A stretch of DNA of 64,000 bases from Platycnemis pennipes. Taxonomy: Eukaryota; Arthropoda; Insecta; Odonata; Platycnemididae. Shown here one piece after another: positions 41,001-52,919 of this stretch. Each line of letters starts with the position of its first letter. The first letter of the stretch is position 1. The notes under the pieces were generated by a model, which did no database searches, was not told the origin of the DNA, and worked only from the letters and a program-made list of their open reading frames with translations. Made by a program: the position numbers and the translations under genes. Location: the NCBI GenBank assembly GCA_933228895.1, contig OW121854.1, forward strand, positions 91,068,609-91,132,608, in the 5' to 3' direction.

Positions 41001-41316
41001 GGCTTGTATCGTTAATACAGTCAATCGTGCACTTCTTTTGGCTAATTAAAAAGAAGTTGAGATCTAGATCACCCTATTTGGAATGCCGAGAAATAAATAA
41101 AGTAAAATAACAAAATGAGAGAGAGCATGAGTCTCCTGGCTAAATACTCTCCGAGTCAATTGAGGGACCCATCGGTATTATACCATCTACATTGCTCTCT
41201 ACTAAATCTTTCCCTCCTTTGCTATTCTTTGAGCATAATGTCCCTATATCAAGGGTCTTTCAACGGTTTTAAATACCGTTCCACGGCTACTTGAAACGCT
41301 TTCTCTCTGTTCACAG

Positions 41317-42589
41317 GTGGTGCCGTGGCAAAAGATTCCTTGGAGACCGAGAAAAGAAAACTCGAGGACGATTACCGCGATTTAGGAGGGAAAGTGCAGT
41401 TGGCCCTAGAATAAATATTGAAAATTACGGGTAGGCCTTGATTTTATTCTTCTCATGTAATATTAATAAATCGTCAAATTAATAATTCGTCAAATATTAC
41501 TGTCAACAAATGCCTCCAGATTTTCGTGACACGAAAAATTGATTGTGACACCGAAATTCCGGTGTTGTGTGATGTATTCATTATTGCATTAGTTTTGCAT
41601 GTTATTTGGATGCACTCCGTAGAATGGTTCATTTCATTATTGCTCATTGAATGACTTACTGTCAGGGGTGTTCGAACTATTTTCGCTAGCGGGGGCCTTG
41701 AGAAGGGCCCGGCTCCTAAGAAAAGGGCCCCCATTTTTTGCGGATATAAGGGGGCAGAGACCAGAAATTCGCTGAAAGAGTAGATGAAGGAGTGAGATTA
41801 TGTGTCAGAAGGGAAAAAGCAATTTGGAAACAAGTGAAATTTAATTTTTATTAATGAAGACTACTCTTTTCTCAAGGGCCCGGGGCTAATTCTGGGGGGT
41901 ATTCTAATTCTGTGTATGGTAGATGGTTTATGAGTATTTGTCATCAGACGTTGCCATAAAAGAGCAATATCTATTTAATGGAAATAAACCCGTGTTACTT
42001 GTCTGAAACTAGTATGTCCGCAGCATATTTTCATACGTTTCTTATCTTTTGTTAAATGACACGAACTACCAAATCAATAAGAGCAGTCATGAGATAAAAC
42101 TTCATTTATGACCATTCACAATCTCAAGTCTACTGTAATGTGAACGATATGATTTTCTCTAATAAACGAAAACTCAACTAACTGAGTTTCCATGGAGTTA
42201 TGTGGATGAATGTGCAAGAATGGTTTCTTACTGTAAATGTCAAGGATTAATTTGAACGTTGATTCATCCCAGGTGACGAGACAGAGACCAACAGTACAGC
42301 TGATGTAGCTAAGGACCTACAGACAGTCAACAGGGATAGCCAAATTCCTGATGATAACATATTACTCACGATCTTTGAGAAGATTAACGCCTTGGAACAT
42401 CGTGTTAGAAATGCTGCTAGCAGTGAGATGCCCAGTGGTATGAAATAAGTATCTCAGGGCACGAATCAGAACAAAAAGGATTTTCCCACCGATGGCTTTC
42501 TCAGCAGACTAATTAATGCAAAAATAAGTTTCCTGAAAGGCGTATTTGGCCTTCGGAAAAATAACGCCAACGAAGTGTTTGTCCGTTAG
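41317..42589 (+). pseudogene. Inverted paralogue of the secreted-protein gene, disabled
   Basis: Exon 2 (41317-41430, 114 bp) reads GAVAKDSLETEKRKLEDDYR and hits TAA at 41412-41414. Exon 3 (42273-42589, 317 bp) reads NSTADVAKDLQTVNRDSQIP, then ILLTIFEKINALEHRVRNAA, TAA at 42446-42448, and resumes FLSRLINAKISFLKGVFGL to the terminal TAG. Exon lengths and phases equal those of the gene at 36209-38002, and splice sites are intact. AATAAA lies at 42645-42650. A possible exon 1 remnant (GCTTGTATCGTTAATACAG, 41002-41020) has lost its donor. The two nonsense codons indicate a recent pseudogene. Confidence 0.82.
41663..41903. mobile_element. CAGGGG-type hAT-like MITE in the pseudogene intron
   Basis: The sequence CAGGGGTGTTCGAACTATTT through GGGCCCGGGGCTAATTCTGG is collinear with the element at 26333-26788 without its internal insert. 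The right end is less clear. Confidence 0.7.
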
Positions 42590-42973
42590 AGAGAAGAAGA
42601 GTGTGAAAAGAAAAGTAAATGTGCGCAAGGAAAAAACTTCATGTAATAAAGATCATAATAACGTATAACGTTTTTAAAAACTAACTATGGATACATATAT
42701 TTATTTTTATTTCTTTTTTTAACCCACTTCAAATGGCAGTACCGCTTATGATTCCACTACCTTTTTTATCAAGTGTGTTACGTCAAGACATTGAAGCCGC
42801 TTCACGGTGTCGCCTCTTAATGGTTAGAATTAAGCTGTTATACCTAACAATTCCATTGGATGTTAGCAATTTATTTTGGCAAACAAAGTGAGGTATTGGA
42901 TATTAATGTGTCATCATCATCATGGGTCAAAAATCATAGGGTTAAAGAGGAAGTCCTCAGGCTTCACTTGGTG

Positions 42974-43184
42974 GAACCGCATGATAGTAATGAATAGAAC
43001 AATCACTTTGTAAGATTCCACAAAATTTATTTTAACATCGACCTAGGTTTCGATTGGTTTACCAATCATCTTCAACGTGGAGAAGATTATTGAAGATGAT
43101 TGGTGAACCAATCGAAACCTAGGTCGATGTTAAAATAAATTTTTTGGAATCTTACAAAGTGATTGTTCTATTCATTACTATCAT
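42974..43184. mobile_element. Near-perfect hairpin element with two degenerate hammerhead-like motifs
   Basis: Arms of about 100 bases (ATGATAGTAATGAATAGAAC and its complement) are almost perfect. Each arm has GAAGATGA, helix TTGGT/ACCAA, GAAA, the palindrome ACCTAGGT and C. The core CU of CUGAUGA is AA in both arms. It interrupts a LINE fragment (continuing at 43185). Confidence 0.8.
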
Positions 43185-43830
43185 AGGGTTGTTTTGACGC
43201 AGCCCTCCACTCGATTCTTCTATCGGCCAAACTGTTCATGTCGACGTAACTCCTCTCTTTTACATCCTTCACAACCTGTTCTATATAGTACATCTCATAC
43301 GAGGCCTGCCTTTTCCAATCTTCCCGTTCACTATTCCCTCGACGATTGTCTTCATCAGGCAATCGTGTCTTAAGATATGGCCGTTGTCCCGTCTTTTTTT
43401 TAGAGTTGTTATCGGACTCCTCTTTTCTCCCACTCTTCTTAGGACTTCCTCGTTACTTACTCGGTCGATCCATTTAATCTCCATCATTCTTCTGTAGCAC
43501 CACATTTCGAATTCTTCCATCCTCTTCTTCTCCGTAACTGTCATCGTCCATACCTGACTGCCGTAAAGAAACATACTCCAGATGTATGTTCTTATGAATT
43601 GCTTCCTTGCTTCTGAGCTTATATTTCTAGCTATAAGTAGAATATTCTTTTGATATAGATTGCCCTCTTTGCCTAAGCTATTCTACTGAATATTCCTTTC
43701 TTGCTTGGTCCATCGTTGGTTACTTGGCTTCCCACGAAACAGAACTCTTTCACCTCTTCCAGTTTTTGCTACCTAGCTTAACATTGGTTTTGACCTCTTT
43801 TCTCTTACTGCACACCAATATCTTAGTCTT
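43185..43830 (-). pseudogene. LINE ORF2 C-terminal fragment
   Basis: The minus strand reads MFLYGSQVWTMTVTEKKRME, EFEMWCYRRMMEIKWIDRVS and EQVVKDVKERSYVDMNSLAD, with a frameshift near 43290. It is the same segment as at 18480-19115 but from a different subfamily. Confidence 0.88.
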
Positions 43831-43849
43831 CATCTTATAGATCTTCAGC

Positions 43850-44527
43850 TGATGAAAGCAAGATGGCAGAGGAGAAGGCCTCTTCCAAAAGGAATAAAAA
43901 GCGAATAAAAGAACATTTTCGCCTAGAAATGGGTCTCCTTGTGGATAACCCAATAATCCTGGAGGCAGCGGAACGACAAATGACGGGAATACGGCGAGAC
44001 GTTTCTTCCAAAATCCTCAACTTTCGTCTGAAATAACTGGCATTGATCTAAATTTAGTGCAACGGTTTGGGGTAATTTTAAAAACCATATCTACTGAATT
44101 TGCCATTGATTCGGATAGATTCAATATGTATGCTTTTGATACTGCTAAACTTTATGTAGATTTGTACCCCTGGTACTTCATGCAAGCAAGTATCCACAAA
44201 GTTCACATACTTGGCGTTCCAATAATAGAATCACCCATTCTTCCCGTCGGACAATTGTGTCAGGAGGCAAGAGACAAGGATTAAAAAAAAATCAGGAGTA
44301 TTCATGCTAGGAAGATTTCTCACTCCGCAAATACTGAGGATGTTTTCAATATGTTGCTATTATCTTCGGATCCTGCGATTTCATCCATGCGTCAAAAAAC
44401 TAAAAAGAAGAAAAACGGAATACCTGCTGAAGTTTTGCAACAATTAAAAGAACCAGTTATGTTTAGCTCTAGAGAAAGTGAGGAAGATGAATGCAGTGAA
44501 TGCGAAATGACTGACTATGAATAGTTA
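43850..44527 (+). pseudogene. Unclassified transposon-type protein, C-terminal part
   Basis: The plus strand reads TTNDGNTARRFFQNPQLSSE, ITGIDLNLVQRFGVILKTIS, LYVDLYPWYFMQASIHKVHI and LPVGQLCQEARDKD, with a stop at 44282-44284, then SANTEDVFNMLLLSSDPAIS and an acidic tail EESEEDECSECEMTDYE-like. I recall proteins with GNTARRFF, HKVLxHG and LPIGQLSEEAQEARNKD motifs as repetitive in arthropod genomes, but cannot name the transposon class. An upstream piece in another frame (KRIKEHFRLEMGLLVDNP) suggests a frameshift near 43940. Confidence 0.65.
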
Positions 44528-44880
44528 TAACATGTTCATAAAGTTGTGATGATTATCATTCTGCCACAGAGCAAATTACTTGCATGGCAAAATTTTCATT
44601 CATAATTCAATTTTAATTGAACTTTTTGCAACCGTTTTAATTCATTTCAAATTGGTATTTTTATATTCTTTAGCACTTGGACGAATTGGTCGTATATTTT
44701 TTATGCCCAGGTTGTTTTATTTGAATTTTTTGTGACATTATGCTGTAACCTCTAAATTTTTTACTTTTTGTAGTTTCTCTGGCGAATGATTTTAAGACCT
44801 GCTTGGATAAATTAAAATATTTTCAAATCTGTATTCTGTTCTTTCTTCTCCACCTACGTCAAAATCAACGAACTAACTTT
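44528..44880. other. AT-rich stretch, nothing recognised
   Basis: It probably belongs to the 3' part of the preceding repeat. No motif was found. Confidence 0.3.
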
Positions 44881-44884
44881 GAGC

Positions 44885-45430
44885 GGCTAGAATGGGGTCG
44901 TTTACCATATTTTTTTTATTGCCGAATCTGATAGAGTTTGTAAAATAAAAGGACCCGTATTTTTCCGTTTTCTGATCCGACAATTATTTCCCGAGTTATA
45001 AGCGGCGAAAAACTGATGTTCTTAACCCTTTCGGAAAAGTGGGTGTGGTGCAACCTCTGACGTATATCTACTTCGTCCAATCACAACTGAGCCCGAGGAA
45101 GCTACTTCGCCTTATCGCAAAGGGGGGGACACAGCTGACTCGGCCAATGGGAGCGATTTCGACAGCATCTGTGCGAGCAGACCTTCCGAGAACCCCCCTC
45201 CACTCCCTTCCCCCTCCCCTGAAAGCAGTCAAGGACGGGAGGAAAATGACGTCAATGTTATCACAGCAGCATTTTCGGTGGGCGTCACCTTTTGCTTATT
45301 TTAATTTTTGATTTATGAGTGAATGGTTATGGTTAGAAGATTAATTTTTTCACTAAAATTCGTTTTTCGTTTACATATTAACGATTTCGTGTACAAAATT
45401 GCGATTTCGGTTCCGAGTAAACGCCCCCAT
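44885..45430 (+). repeat. Segmental repeat R1, copy 1
   Basis: These 545 bases recur as a direct repeat at 47058-47610, starting AATGGGGTCRTTTACCATAT. Part returns at 46510-46620 and, inverted, at 54000-54150. It contains TTAACCCTTTCGGAAAAGTG and two CCAAT motifs. The open frames in it are not conserved between copies in frame at their starts. Confidence 0.8.
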
Positions 45431-46194
45431 TCGTGGAGGCCGGTGTTAGCGGTAAGTTCCTTTGTTAGTCGCACGCACGTGGTCGCACGTACCGCCATAA
45501 AACACCCCCCTCCCGCAAACAAAAGAGCCTTCACTTTTCTTATTTTGCAAGACTTATTTTTGGACACATGCACATTGCACAATGCCTGGGTAAGCAAAAG
45601 GAAGTTCCGTTTTCCAGCGTAGAAGATTGCCATCGCCAACCGTGAGTTTTGGCCTTGTCCGTTACTACCGTAAAATATGAATAATTTGTTAAATTGGAGT
45701 ACATAGAGAATGTATAGGTACTTCTCATTTTAGTGTTAGTTAATTTCTTTTACTTATAATTTGACATAAATGATGAAATGGTGTATGTTGCTCACAAAAT
45801 TAGAACAAAATATTTTTTCCGCCTAGATTGGGCATTCCGCCCCCTTTGCACCGTATCGATCGGTAGGTAGTTACAGAATAACCCCCCCAAGTCATTTCCT
45901 CCACAAGCAGTCTTGCCATTGCACTTTGCTTTCGTTGAAATCCGTTCCTTATGACAGGTTGGGAGGGTGTAGGCAGAAACGGAATTGGCGAATGTAGATA
46001 GAACGATTGTCTCTGCCAAGCGGCAGCAAGCCCCATTGGACATCGGTCGCCGCCATTTCGCCTTCCAAGTCCCTTTATTTCTTGCAACAACTATCTCCCC
46101 TTCCAAATCCCTCCTCCTCTATACGCCGTTTTGATCCCCCCTCCTCTATAACCAATTCCCCCCTACAAGTCAGTGCTTTCTCAAAGCGACGCAT
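45431..46194. other. Unique-looking stretch, nothing recognised
   Basis: Moderate GC content with pyrimidine-rich runs. Reading frames overlap on both strands and match no family. Confidence 0.35.
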
Positions 46195-47055
46195 ATGAAG
46201 AGTCGGATTCAAAAGTAATGCAACAAATCGAGCCTTTCGCCGCGTTTCGGAATTGAGTTTCTATCTGTTCTACAGTTCCCATGACCGTTCCCTAGTCACA
46301 TATTAATGATGAAAATTCATAGGCAATGTGTTTTCCCGGACGAAGAATAAAATTTCAAATACATTTTATCGATCGGCACGATGAATTGGAAAGAATATTT
46401 CTTCACGCAAAGTAATATTTTGTCTTTTTTACTTATTTACTGACCATAGAGATCATGAGAAAAGTATTTTCTTTTAACTATGAGAATGAAAAATTATTTT
46501 ATAAACACCTCGGCCAAAATGGGGTCATTTACCATATTTTTTAATTGCCAAATATGATAGAGTTTGTAAAATAAACAAATTTTCCTCCGGAAATATTACC
46601 CGAGTTATGTTCACGTATTTCGTAACGATCACGGCTGTCTTTTGTTCTTCCGGTCTTTAATTGTGATGATAGTAATTGCATTAACCTTGTTCTAATTGCT
46701 GTGGATACTCCTCTGAACTGCTTTTAAGGGAGACACAAATCCACAACTCGAAGTACTGATGTAAATCAGGGATATGAAAAAATATAGATGCAATACAAGG
46801 TTATTTCCCGAACAACTATGGTTGCGGCAGGCCATTCACAGGAGAGGAAAGTGTGCAAAGCGTGGGATCGATTCTGTCGGGTGACATTTTTTTCCTCCAT
46901 GCACTACTTCTCTATACAATAGTTCTATATTACGTTATTTTTGTGATAAGCATTCAAAAAGTAATTTTTTGTCTTTTTTTCTTATTTACTGACCATAGAG
47001 ATCACGAGAAAAGTATTTTCTTTTAACTGTGAGAATGAAAAATTATTTTATAAAT
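46195..47055 (+). repeat. Inverted segmental repeat R2, left copy
   Basis: The stretch from AGTCGGATTCAAAAGTAATG to TTTTATAAATACCCC reappears as the reverse complement at 51500-52165 with small indels (shared CCATAGAGATCAYGAGAAAA). Spacing between the copies is about 4.4 kb. No coding content. Confidence 0.78.
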
Positions 47056-47057
47056 AC

Positions 47058-47610
47058 CCCGGCCGAAATGGGGTCATTTACCATATTTTTTAAAATTTCC
47101 GAATATGATAGAGTTTGTAAAATAAAAAAACCCGTATTTTTCCGTTTTTTTGATCCGTCAATTATTTCTCGAGTTATAGGCGGCAAAAAACTGATGTTTT
47201 TAACCCTTTCGGAAAAGTGGGTGTGGTGCAACCTCTGACGTACATCGACTTTGTCCAATCACAACTGAGCCCGCGAAGCTACTTTGCCTCATCGCAAAGG
47301 GGGAGACACAGCTGGCTATCCCAATGGGAGCGATTGTGACAGGATCTGTGCGAGCAGACCTACCGAGAATCCCCCTCCACTCCCTTTCCTTCCCGTAAGA
47401 GCAGTCAAGGACGAGAGGAAAATGACGTCAATGTTATCACAGCAGCTTTTTCGTTGGGCGTCATCTTTTGCTTATTTTAATTTTTGATTTATGAGTGAAT
47501 GGTTGTGGTTAGAAGATTAATTTTTTCACTAAAATTCTCTTTTCGTTTCCATCTAACAATTTCGTGCAAAAAATTGCGATTTTGGTTCCGAGTAAACGCC
47601 CTCATTATCG
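47058..47610 (+). repeat. Segmental repeat R1, copy 2
   Basis: Direct repeat of 44885-45430, ending in GAGTAAACGCC. It joins the LINE fragment that follows. Confidence 0.8.
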
Positions 47611-47664
47611 AGAACCTTTCCTGCCCCTCGCTTCCTGCTACACGAGACAGAAGCATTGGGAGAG

Positions 47665-48410
47665 TAGGCCAAGAGTAAGAGGGAGGGATTGGGAGAGTAG
47701 GCCAAGAGTAAGAGAGGCATTGGAGGCAGCGGATGAGAGTTTGAAAGTGAGGGGTGAGTGGATCAAGTCAGTTAGATTAGCAGATGATAAAGCGTTAGTC
47801 AATAAGTCAGCTATGGGATTGCAATGATTGGGAAGTGCGTTAAATTATCATTGTTAGAAGTTTTGTATTAAGACTAATTTTAAGAAAACGAACGTAGTGA
47901 GATTTTCGGAAAAAAAGGAATGCTAAGTTAAATACTCGATTTCGAGGTAATAAATTGGAACAGGTGGAAAGTTTTACAGACCAAGGAAGTATTTTAGAAT
48001 AAAATGGGTACAGTGGTAAGGAAATCAGAAGGAGAACTGCACTGGAGAAAGAAGCATTTGTGAAAAGGAAAGAATTTTTGTGTGGGTGAGTGTTTAGGAG
48101 GAGGGAAAGGATAAGTTGGACGGAGAGAAAAATAAATGAGAAAGTGTTGGATAGAATTGGGGAGCAGAGAAGCTGTTGCGAAGTATTAGAAGTAGGCAAA
48201 GATTATGGATGACGAGGATATTGTGGTGTATAGGGATTTAGAAGACAGTTGCAGAAGGAAGAATGCTTGCTAAAAGAGGAAGAGGGAGGAAAAGGATAGG
48301 CATTTTGAATAAGATGAAAGAGGGCTAACGTACGAAGATTTAAAGAAGGATGTAGCTTAGGGTGCGATTACTTACTGCTGTATGTTAGATATATGTATAG
48401 ATAAGTTAGG
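47665..48410 (+). pseudogene. LINE reverse transcriptase 3' half
   Basis: The plus strand reads LKVRGEWIKSVRLADDKALV (catalytic LADD motif), then LEQVESFTDQGSILE, KEIRRRTALEKEAFVKRKEF and WTERKINEKVLDRIGEQRS, in frames broken by several indels. It matches the RT palm end through the C-terminal region of the same LINE group as at 18480. Confidence 0.85.
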
Positions 48411-48419
48411 AACAAGGAA

Positions 48420-49275
48420 ATATTGATCATGGACTATCCAAAGCTGCCATTATCATTAGATTAATAGTTATTATAGAATGAGCGCAAGATGAATAACCCA
48501 CCATGACCAAACGAACACAATCGCAGAGTCAGGTTTCTGCCACGACTTGACCATTTTTTTCTCTTTTGGTATGATTCCTGGGTGCCTTAAGGAGTCAGGA
48601 AAGCCCAACACCGGAACGACTGGAAAAAATTTCTTGCGTTGAGATTTGTTAATTATACGAGTAATTAGTGAAATTGAAATCTACGAATTTTAAGGCACTA
48701 GTTTGATAATATTGTTATCACTATTATTTGCATTTATTTCTGGCAACATTTAATTATACGCATCAATCTGTACATTGCTTCTACAAATTGAGCGAGAGAA
48801 ATTTTTTTTTTACAAATTTAGTTTGATGTGAATTCCAAACTAAACAAAACACATACTCCAAATTTTTAGTGCATTCTTAATAGGATCATAGATTATTAAA
48901 CTGAAAATTTCAAAATTTTAAAAAGTCCTCCACAAGAGATACAGGGACCCGAAAATGGTAAATTTTCAATTTTTCTTATTTGCGGAAGCTTGTAACAGCT
49001 AAATGCTTTACAAACACACAACTTTTTTCTTACACACATTTACTATGGTACCCAAATATACTATAACAAAAATACAAACCTTGTGATCACAACCCTTCTA
49101 TAAGAAAATAAATAGCAAAAGTTGAAAAAAACAGCAATTTGCATCATAACTTTGTACTCATCGTTTTCATAGATGTTACCTAGTGAGGTTATTAAAAACT
49201 ATGTCAAATGAAAGCTCAGTTTATCATCATTGAAATGGTAATAGAACCGTTCTACTAAAACCTGTAGTTTCTGAG
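48420..49275. other. AT-rich stretch, nothing recognised
   Basis: No coding motif, terminal repeat or tRNA-like element was seen. Confidence 0.35.
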
Positions 49276-49280
49276 TGACT

Positions 49281-50460
49281 CTAATTGCCGATACTCGCTG
49301 AAAGTGTCATTTTTACAGTGCCCTGAAAGTCCTTGAGGTCATGGAAAAAAATTAACAAAAATTGGTTTTGTGCCTTACAGACATGTAGTAGTAAGTGTGT
49401 TAAACTTGAATTTTTTTCTGAAATGGTGCTGCAACAAGTGTTCGGTGAATTGGCATGGAATGACCCCATTATAATCCTCTCACTGCACTGCAGTAAGCTC
49501 TTCACGCGCAGTCCTGCACTCTTCCTGAGGATTATGCCTACTCCAGTGTTACCATTCAGTGTGATCCGGTGTGAATAATTCTGTAACTTCCACTCCAAAA
49601 GTCTCCTTCTTCAGGACATCTCATTTCACTGATTCCTAATACATCGAGGTCCATTCTTCGCATTTCCACTTTAAGGTTCTCCAATCTCCCGCAGGTCCGA
49701 AGTGATCGCACGTTCCACCATCCTACCCTAAAATGATTATCACAATTGACTGATGTACTCTCTCGGGTAGTCCCCGCCCGGAGATCCGAATGGGGGACTA
49801 TTTTACCTCTGGAATATATTACTCGAGAGGGTTCTATCACGTCTTGATAAGAAAGAAAGGAGTGGAGTAGCTGCGACTCCTCGGGATAATAATGTGGTGG
49901 TTTCCCCTTGCCTTCCACATCGCAGTACCACGGCCGTTAAAGTAAATGTTACCACGCCTGTAGTGAAATGAGTGTCGCTGTACAGACCACTGTGCTCTCC
50001 ACCTTCACTCATGTGAAGAAGAGCTACTGCCCTCTCCTCCTGGTGATGGGAATCGTAATTGTTGGCGGCCTCCGTCGCCAAGTCACGGCATCTTCATAGG
50101 TTCTGTATTAATTAGTAGCCTACCTTACCCAGGGATAGAACAAATACCCCCTCGGAATGCCGTCGCTTTTTGTCCACGACTGCTTATTCGGCGAGTTTAC
50201 TCGCTTATCTCGCAGGTGACCTCTATATCTAGAGGTCGACCCACCATCCGCAACCCGGTGGACGCACTCGATGGCTGTAAGCTCAGCCCCGAGAAAGGTT
50301 TTTTTATCACTGAAAATAATCAAATCCCAATAGGCTTGGCTCATTTCTGCGTATGCCTGAGCGGAGCCTGGGTTCATGGTGTTCTTCGTTTACCACGGGT
50401 TTTATCGCCAGCCGCTAATTGTGGATACCTGTCTCATGGAGTCGCGTCACCGCCGTATTG
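49281..50460 (-). pseudogene. LINE 5' region and apurinic endonuclease domain
   Basis: On the minus strand the endonuclease begins FRVGWWNVRSLRTCGRLENL and continues MRRMDLDVLGISEMRCPEEG (catalytic E) and SGSYRIIHTGSH, then after a frameshift near 49575 GVGIILRKSAGLRVKSLLQC and SERIIMGSF. This is the N-terminal exonuclease-endonuclease-phosphatase fold of a LINE. The upstream part (50120-50460) encodes AELTAIECVHRVADGGSTSR and is the 5' region of the same element. Confidence 0.85.
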
Positions 50461-51440
50461 TTGAACTGCTACAATTCATTCTTAGTTGCCTTATGATGAC
50501 AGTAGCTCCACCGGTCAACGAAGGTTGATCTAAACAACATCGCTGCACTTCTTCGTCCTTTCACACATTGAATCACCTCGGATGTTTACTCTTTAGACTT
50601 GTTTCTTAATTCTTACTACCTTCCTTGTATCGCTTCATCAGGCAATACATCTCTCTTTGATGTTACTTACTTATATCTACTTGTTTCTTAAACAATCCCA
50701 CCTCCAATTTACCATATGATTTTCCTGTTGTTGTTTCACTGGAACGTAGTTTTCCGTGAGAAGTGAAATTTTCTTTGCTTAAGCTCTGGAGAAAACGGTT
50801 AATTAGCATGAAATACGGATGAATATGATATCAGCCTATCACAAAATTAAGAAGCTTCTAAAAGAAGCAAGGCAGTACATTTTTGTGACGCCGATTTCTC
50901 GTTAAACCACAAGTGGAGACGATGATTAATATGTGATCACTAGCAAGTGCAGTAAAGGCTATGATGCAAACAATGCTCGAATGAATAAGATGCCAGGATT
51001 TCAAGGAATTTTATATTTGTTCTACGAAAATTAAAAGAAATCATTTTTTATTCGAGACCGACTTTTACTTATTTTATTAAATAAAATATTCATCAGAATT
51101 TGTCGTTGGCCAAGCAAAATAGGTTATTCCTTTTAACTGTAATGGTAAAAAAACGAGGGTTACTATTCTTCCTCATGCCGATATTCTCAGAAATACTTCA
51201 CTATCCCTTGTTGTCTCTCCTGATTGTCCGTAAGGCGCATAGGAGTCATAAAAATAATCGACCAAGTCATGAAAAGCTGATACTTCAGTTGTCATTGGTT
51301 TGGCATGGTGGGTTATTCAACTTGCATTCAATCTGTGTTTTAAAAAAATTAAAGAGAGTCATTCATTAATTGGAAAATTAGTTATTGACATAAGAGTATC
51401 ATGAGTGTTACCCGAGGAATTATATCTCCGAATTTATTAA
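50461..51440. other. Stretch with no recognised feature
   Basis: Probably the remaining LINE 5' UTR up to about 50.6 kb, then unassigned DNA. Confidence 0.35.
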
Positions 51441-51499
51441 ATATTTATTGACGAAGCGTGGGGCAGGAAAGGTTCTCCGTAATTTTGGCAGGGGTAATC

Positions 51500-52165
51500 A
51501 TAAAATAATTTTTCATTCTTATATTTAAAATAAAATATTTTCTAATGATCTCTATGGATCAGTAAAATAGGGAAAAAGGACAAAAAATTACTTTTTGGAT
51601 GCTCGTTATAAAAATAACGTAATAGAGGACTAATGTTAGTAGTAGTGCACGGAGGAAAAAATAACATCATCCGACGGAACTGATTCCACACCTTATACCT
51701 CCACTTTCTTTTGCTATGCACTCCTTGCCGCAACCCTCACGGCCATGGTAATACATTATATTGTCGTGTATTTTATGTATAGATTTTTCTTATCCCTGAG
51801 TTGCATCAGTACCTCGAGCTATGGATTTACGTCTCCCTTACAAGCAGTTCAGAGGAGTAGGTATACGCAGCAATTAGAACAAGGTTAATCACTATTATAC
51901 AATCATAGACCGGAAGGCAAAAGGCTGCCGTGATCGTTCCGAAATACGTGAATATGACTAAGATAATATTTCCTGTGGAAAAGTTGTTCCACAAACATGC
52001 GTGAAGAAATATTCTTTCCGATTTTGCGAATCGATAAAATGCACCCATGTACCCTAATTTTATTCTTCGTATATGAATAGGGAACGGTCATGGAGTTAAC
52101 TCCGAAATGCGGCGAAAGGGATACCGCAAGAAATGTTTGCATTACTTTTGAATCCGACTAAACAA
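51500..52165 (-). repeat. Inverted segmental repeat R2, right copy
   Basis: Reverse complement of 46195-47055, sharing CATAGAGATCA, TACGTTATTTTTRT, TGCCGCAACC and GAACAAGGTTAAT landmarks in inverse order. The junction to unique DNA on its right is at TTTGAATCCGACT (about 52165). Confidence 0.78.
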
Positions 52166-52454
52166 GTCTCTTTCATTCTACCGGAGCCGTGGAGACGCGA
52201 TTTCCGGCGTTGATGTATCCTCGAAGAAGTTGAGCCAGGTTTTTCTCCAAGTTAGTGGGTACTGAATCACGAGATTTTTCCTAGTCTAACTGGTCGAACC
52301 CAGCTGTCTTTGAAATGTGAGTAGCGTCTAATTGGTGAGTGGGTCAAGTTAGAATCAACAGGCGAGGGAGGTTGTGATGGCACGCACGCTCTCGTGCCTA
52401 GTGAGTAACCTATGTGCGATTGGAAAAAATATTCTACATTCAGCGGCGTCGGCA

Positions 52455-52830
52455 AGTGGGGAGCAGGGGGCCATGCCCAGAATTTGCCTCCCCCCCTTCG
52501 CCACCCCCCCCCCCCCGAATTTGCCTCCCCCCCTTCGCCCCCCCCCAGAATTTGCCTCCCCCCCTTCGCCCCCCCCCAGAATTTGCCTCAGGCCCTTGAT
52601 AAATGAGTCTTCATTAATAAAAATTAAATTTCACTTGTTTCCAGCTTGCCTTTTCCCTTCTGACGCATATTCTACCCCCTTCAAATGCACTTTAGCGGAA
52701 TTCTAGTCTCTACCCCCTTCTATCCGCAAAAAAAAATGCGGGCCCTTGTCATAGGAACCGGGCCCTATTCTTAAGGCCGGGTCCTTTTCAAGGTTGGCCC
52801 CTCCCAGCGAAAATAGTTCCGACGCCCCTG
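52455..52830. mobile_element. CAGGGG-type hAT-like MITE, inverted copy with C-rich tandem repeat
   Basis: The right end TTCCGACGCCCCTG (52816-52829) and the inner CCCGGCTCCTAAG-like parts match 26333-26788 in reverse. The left part is a tandem CAGAATTTGCCTCCCCCCCT repeat (52478-52590) grown from the GGCCCC tract. Confidence 0.75.
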
Positions 52831-52919
52831 TCTACATTGTTGAATTATGCTGAGATCATCAAAATTGTGAATTGAAATTGATACCGCTTTCATCTCCGCT
52901 GAATATTTTTGTGGCCTTC

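Noticed and set aside
45039..45311. 90-codon frame and its relative at 47284-47487
   Set aside because: They share residues only because the DNA is a segmental repeat; starts and frames differ between copies.
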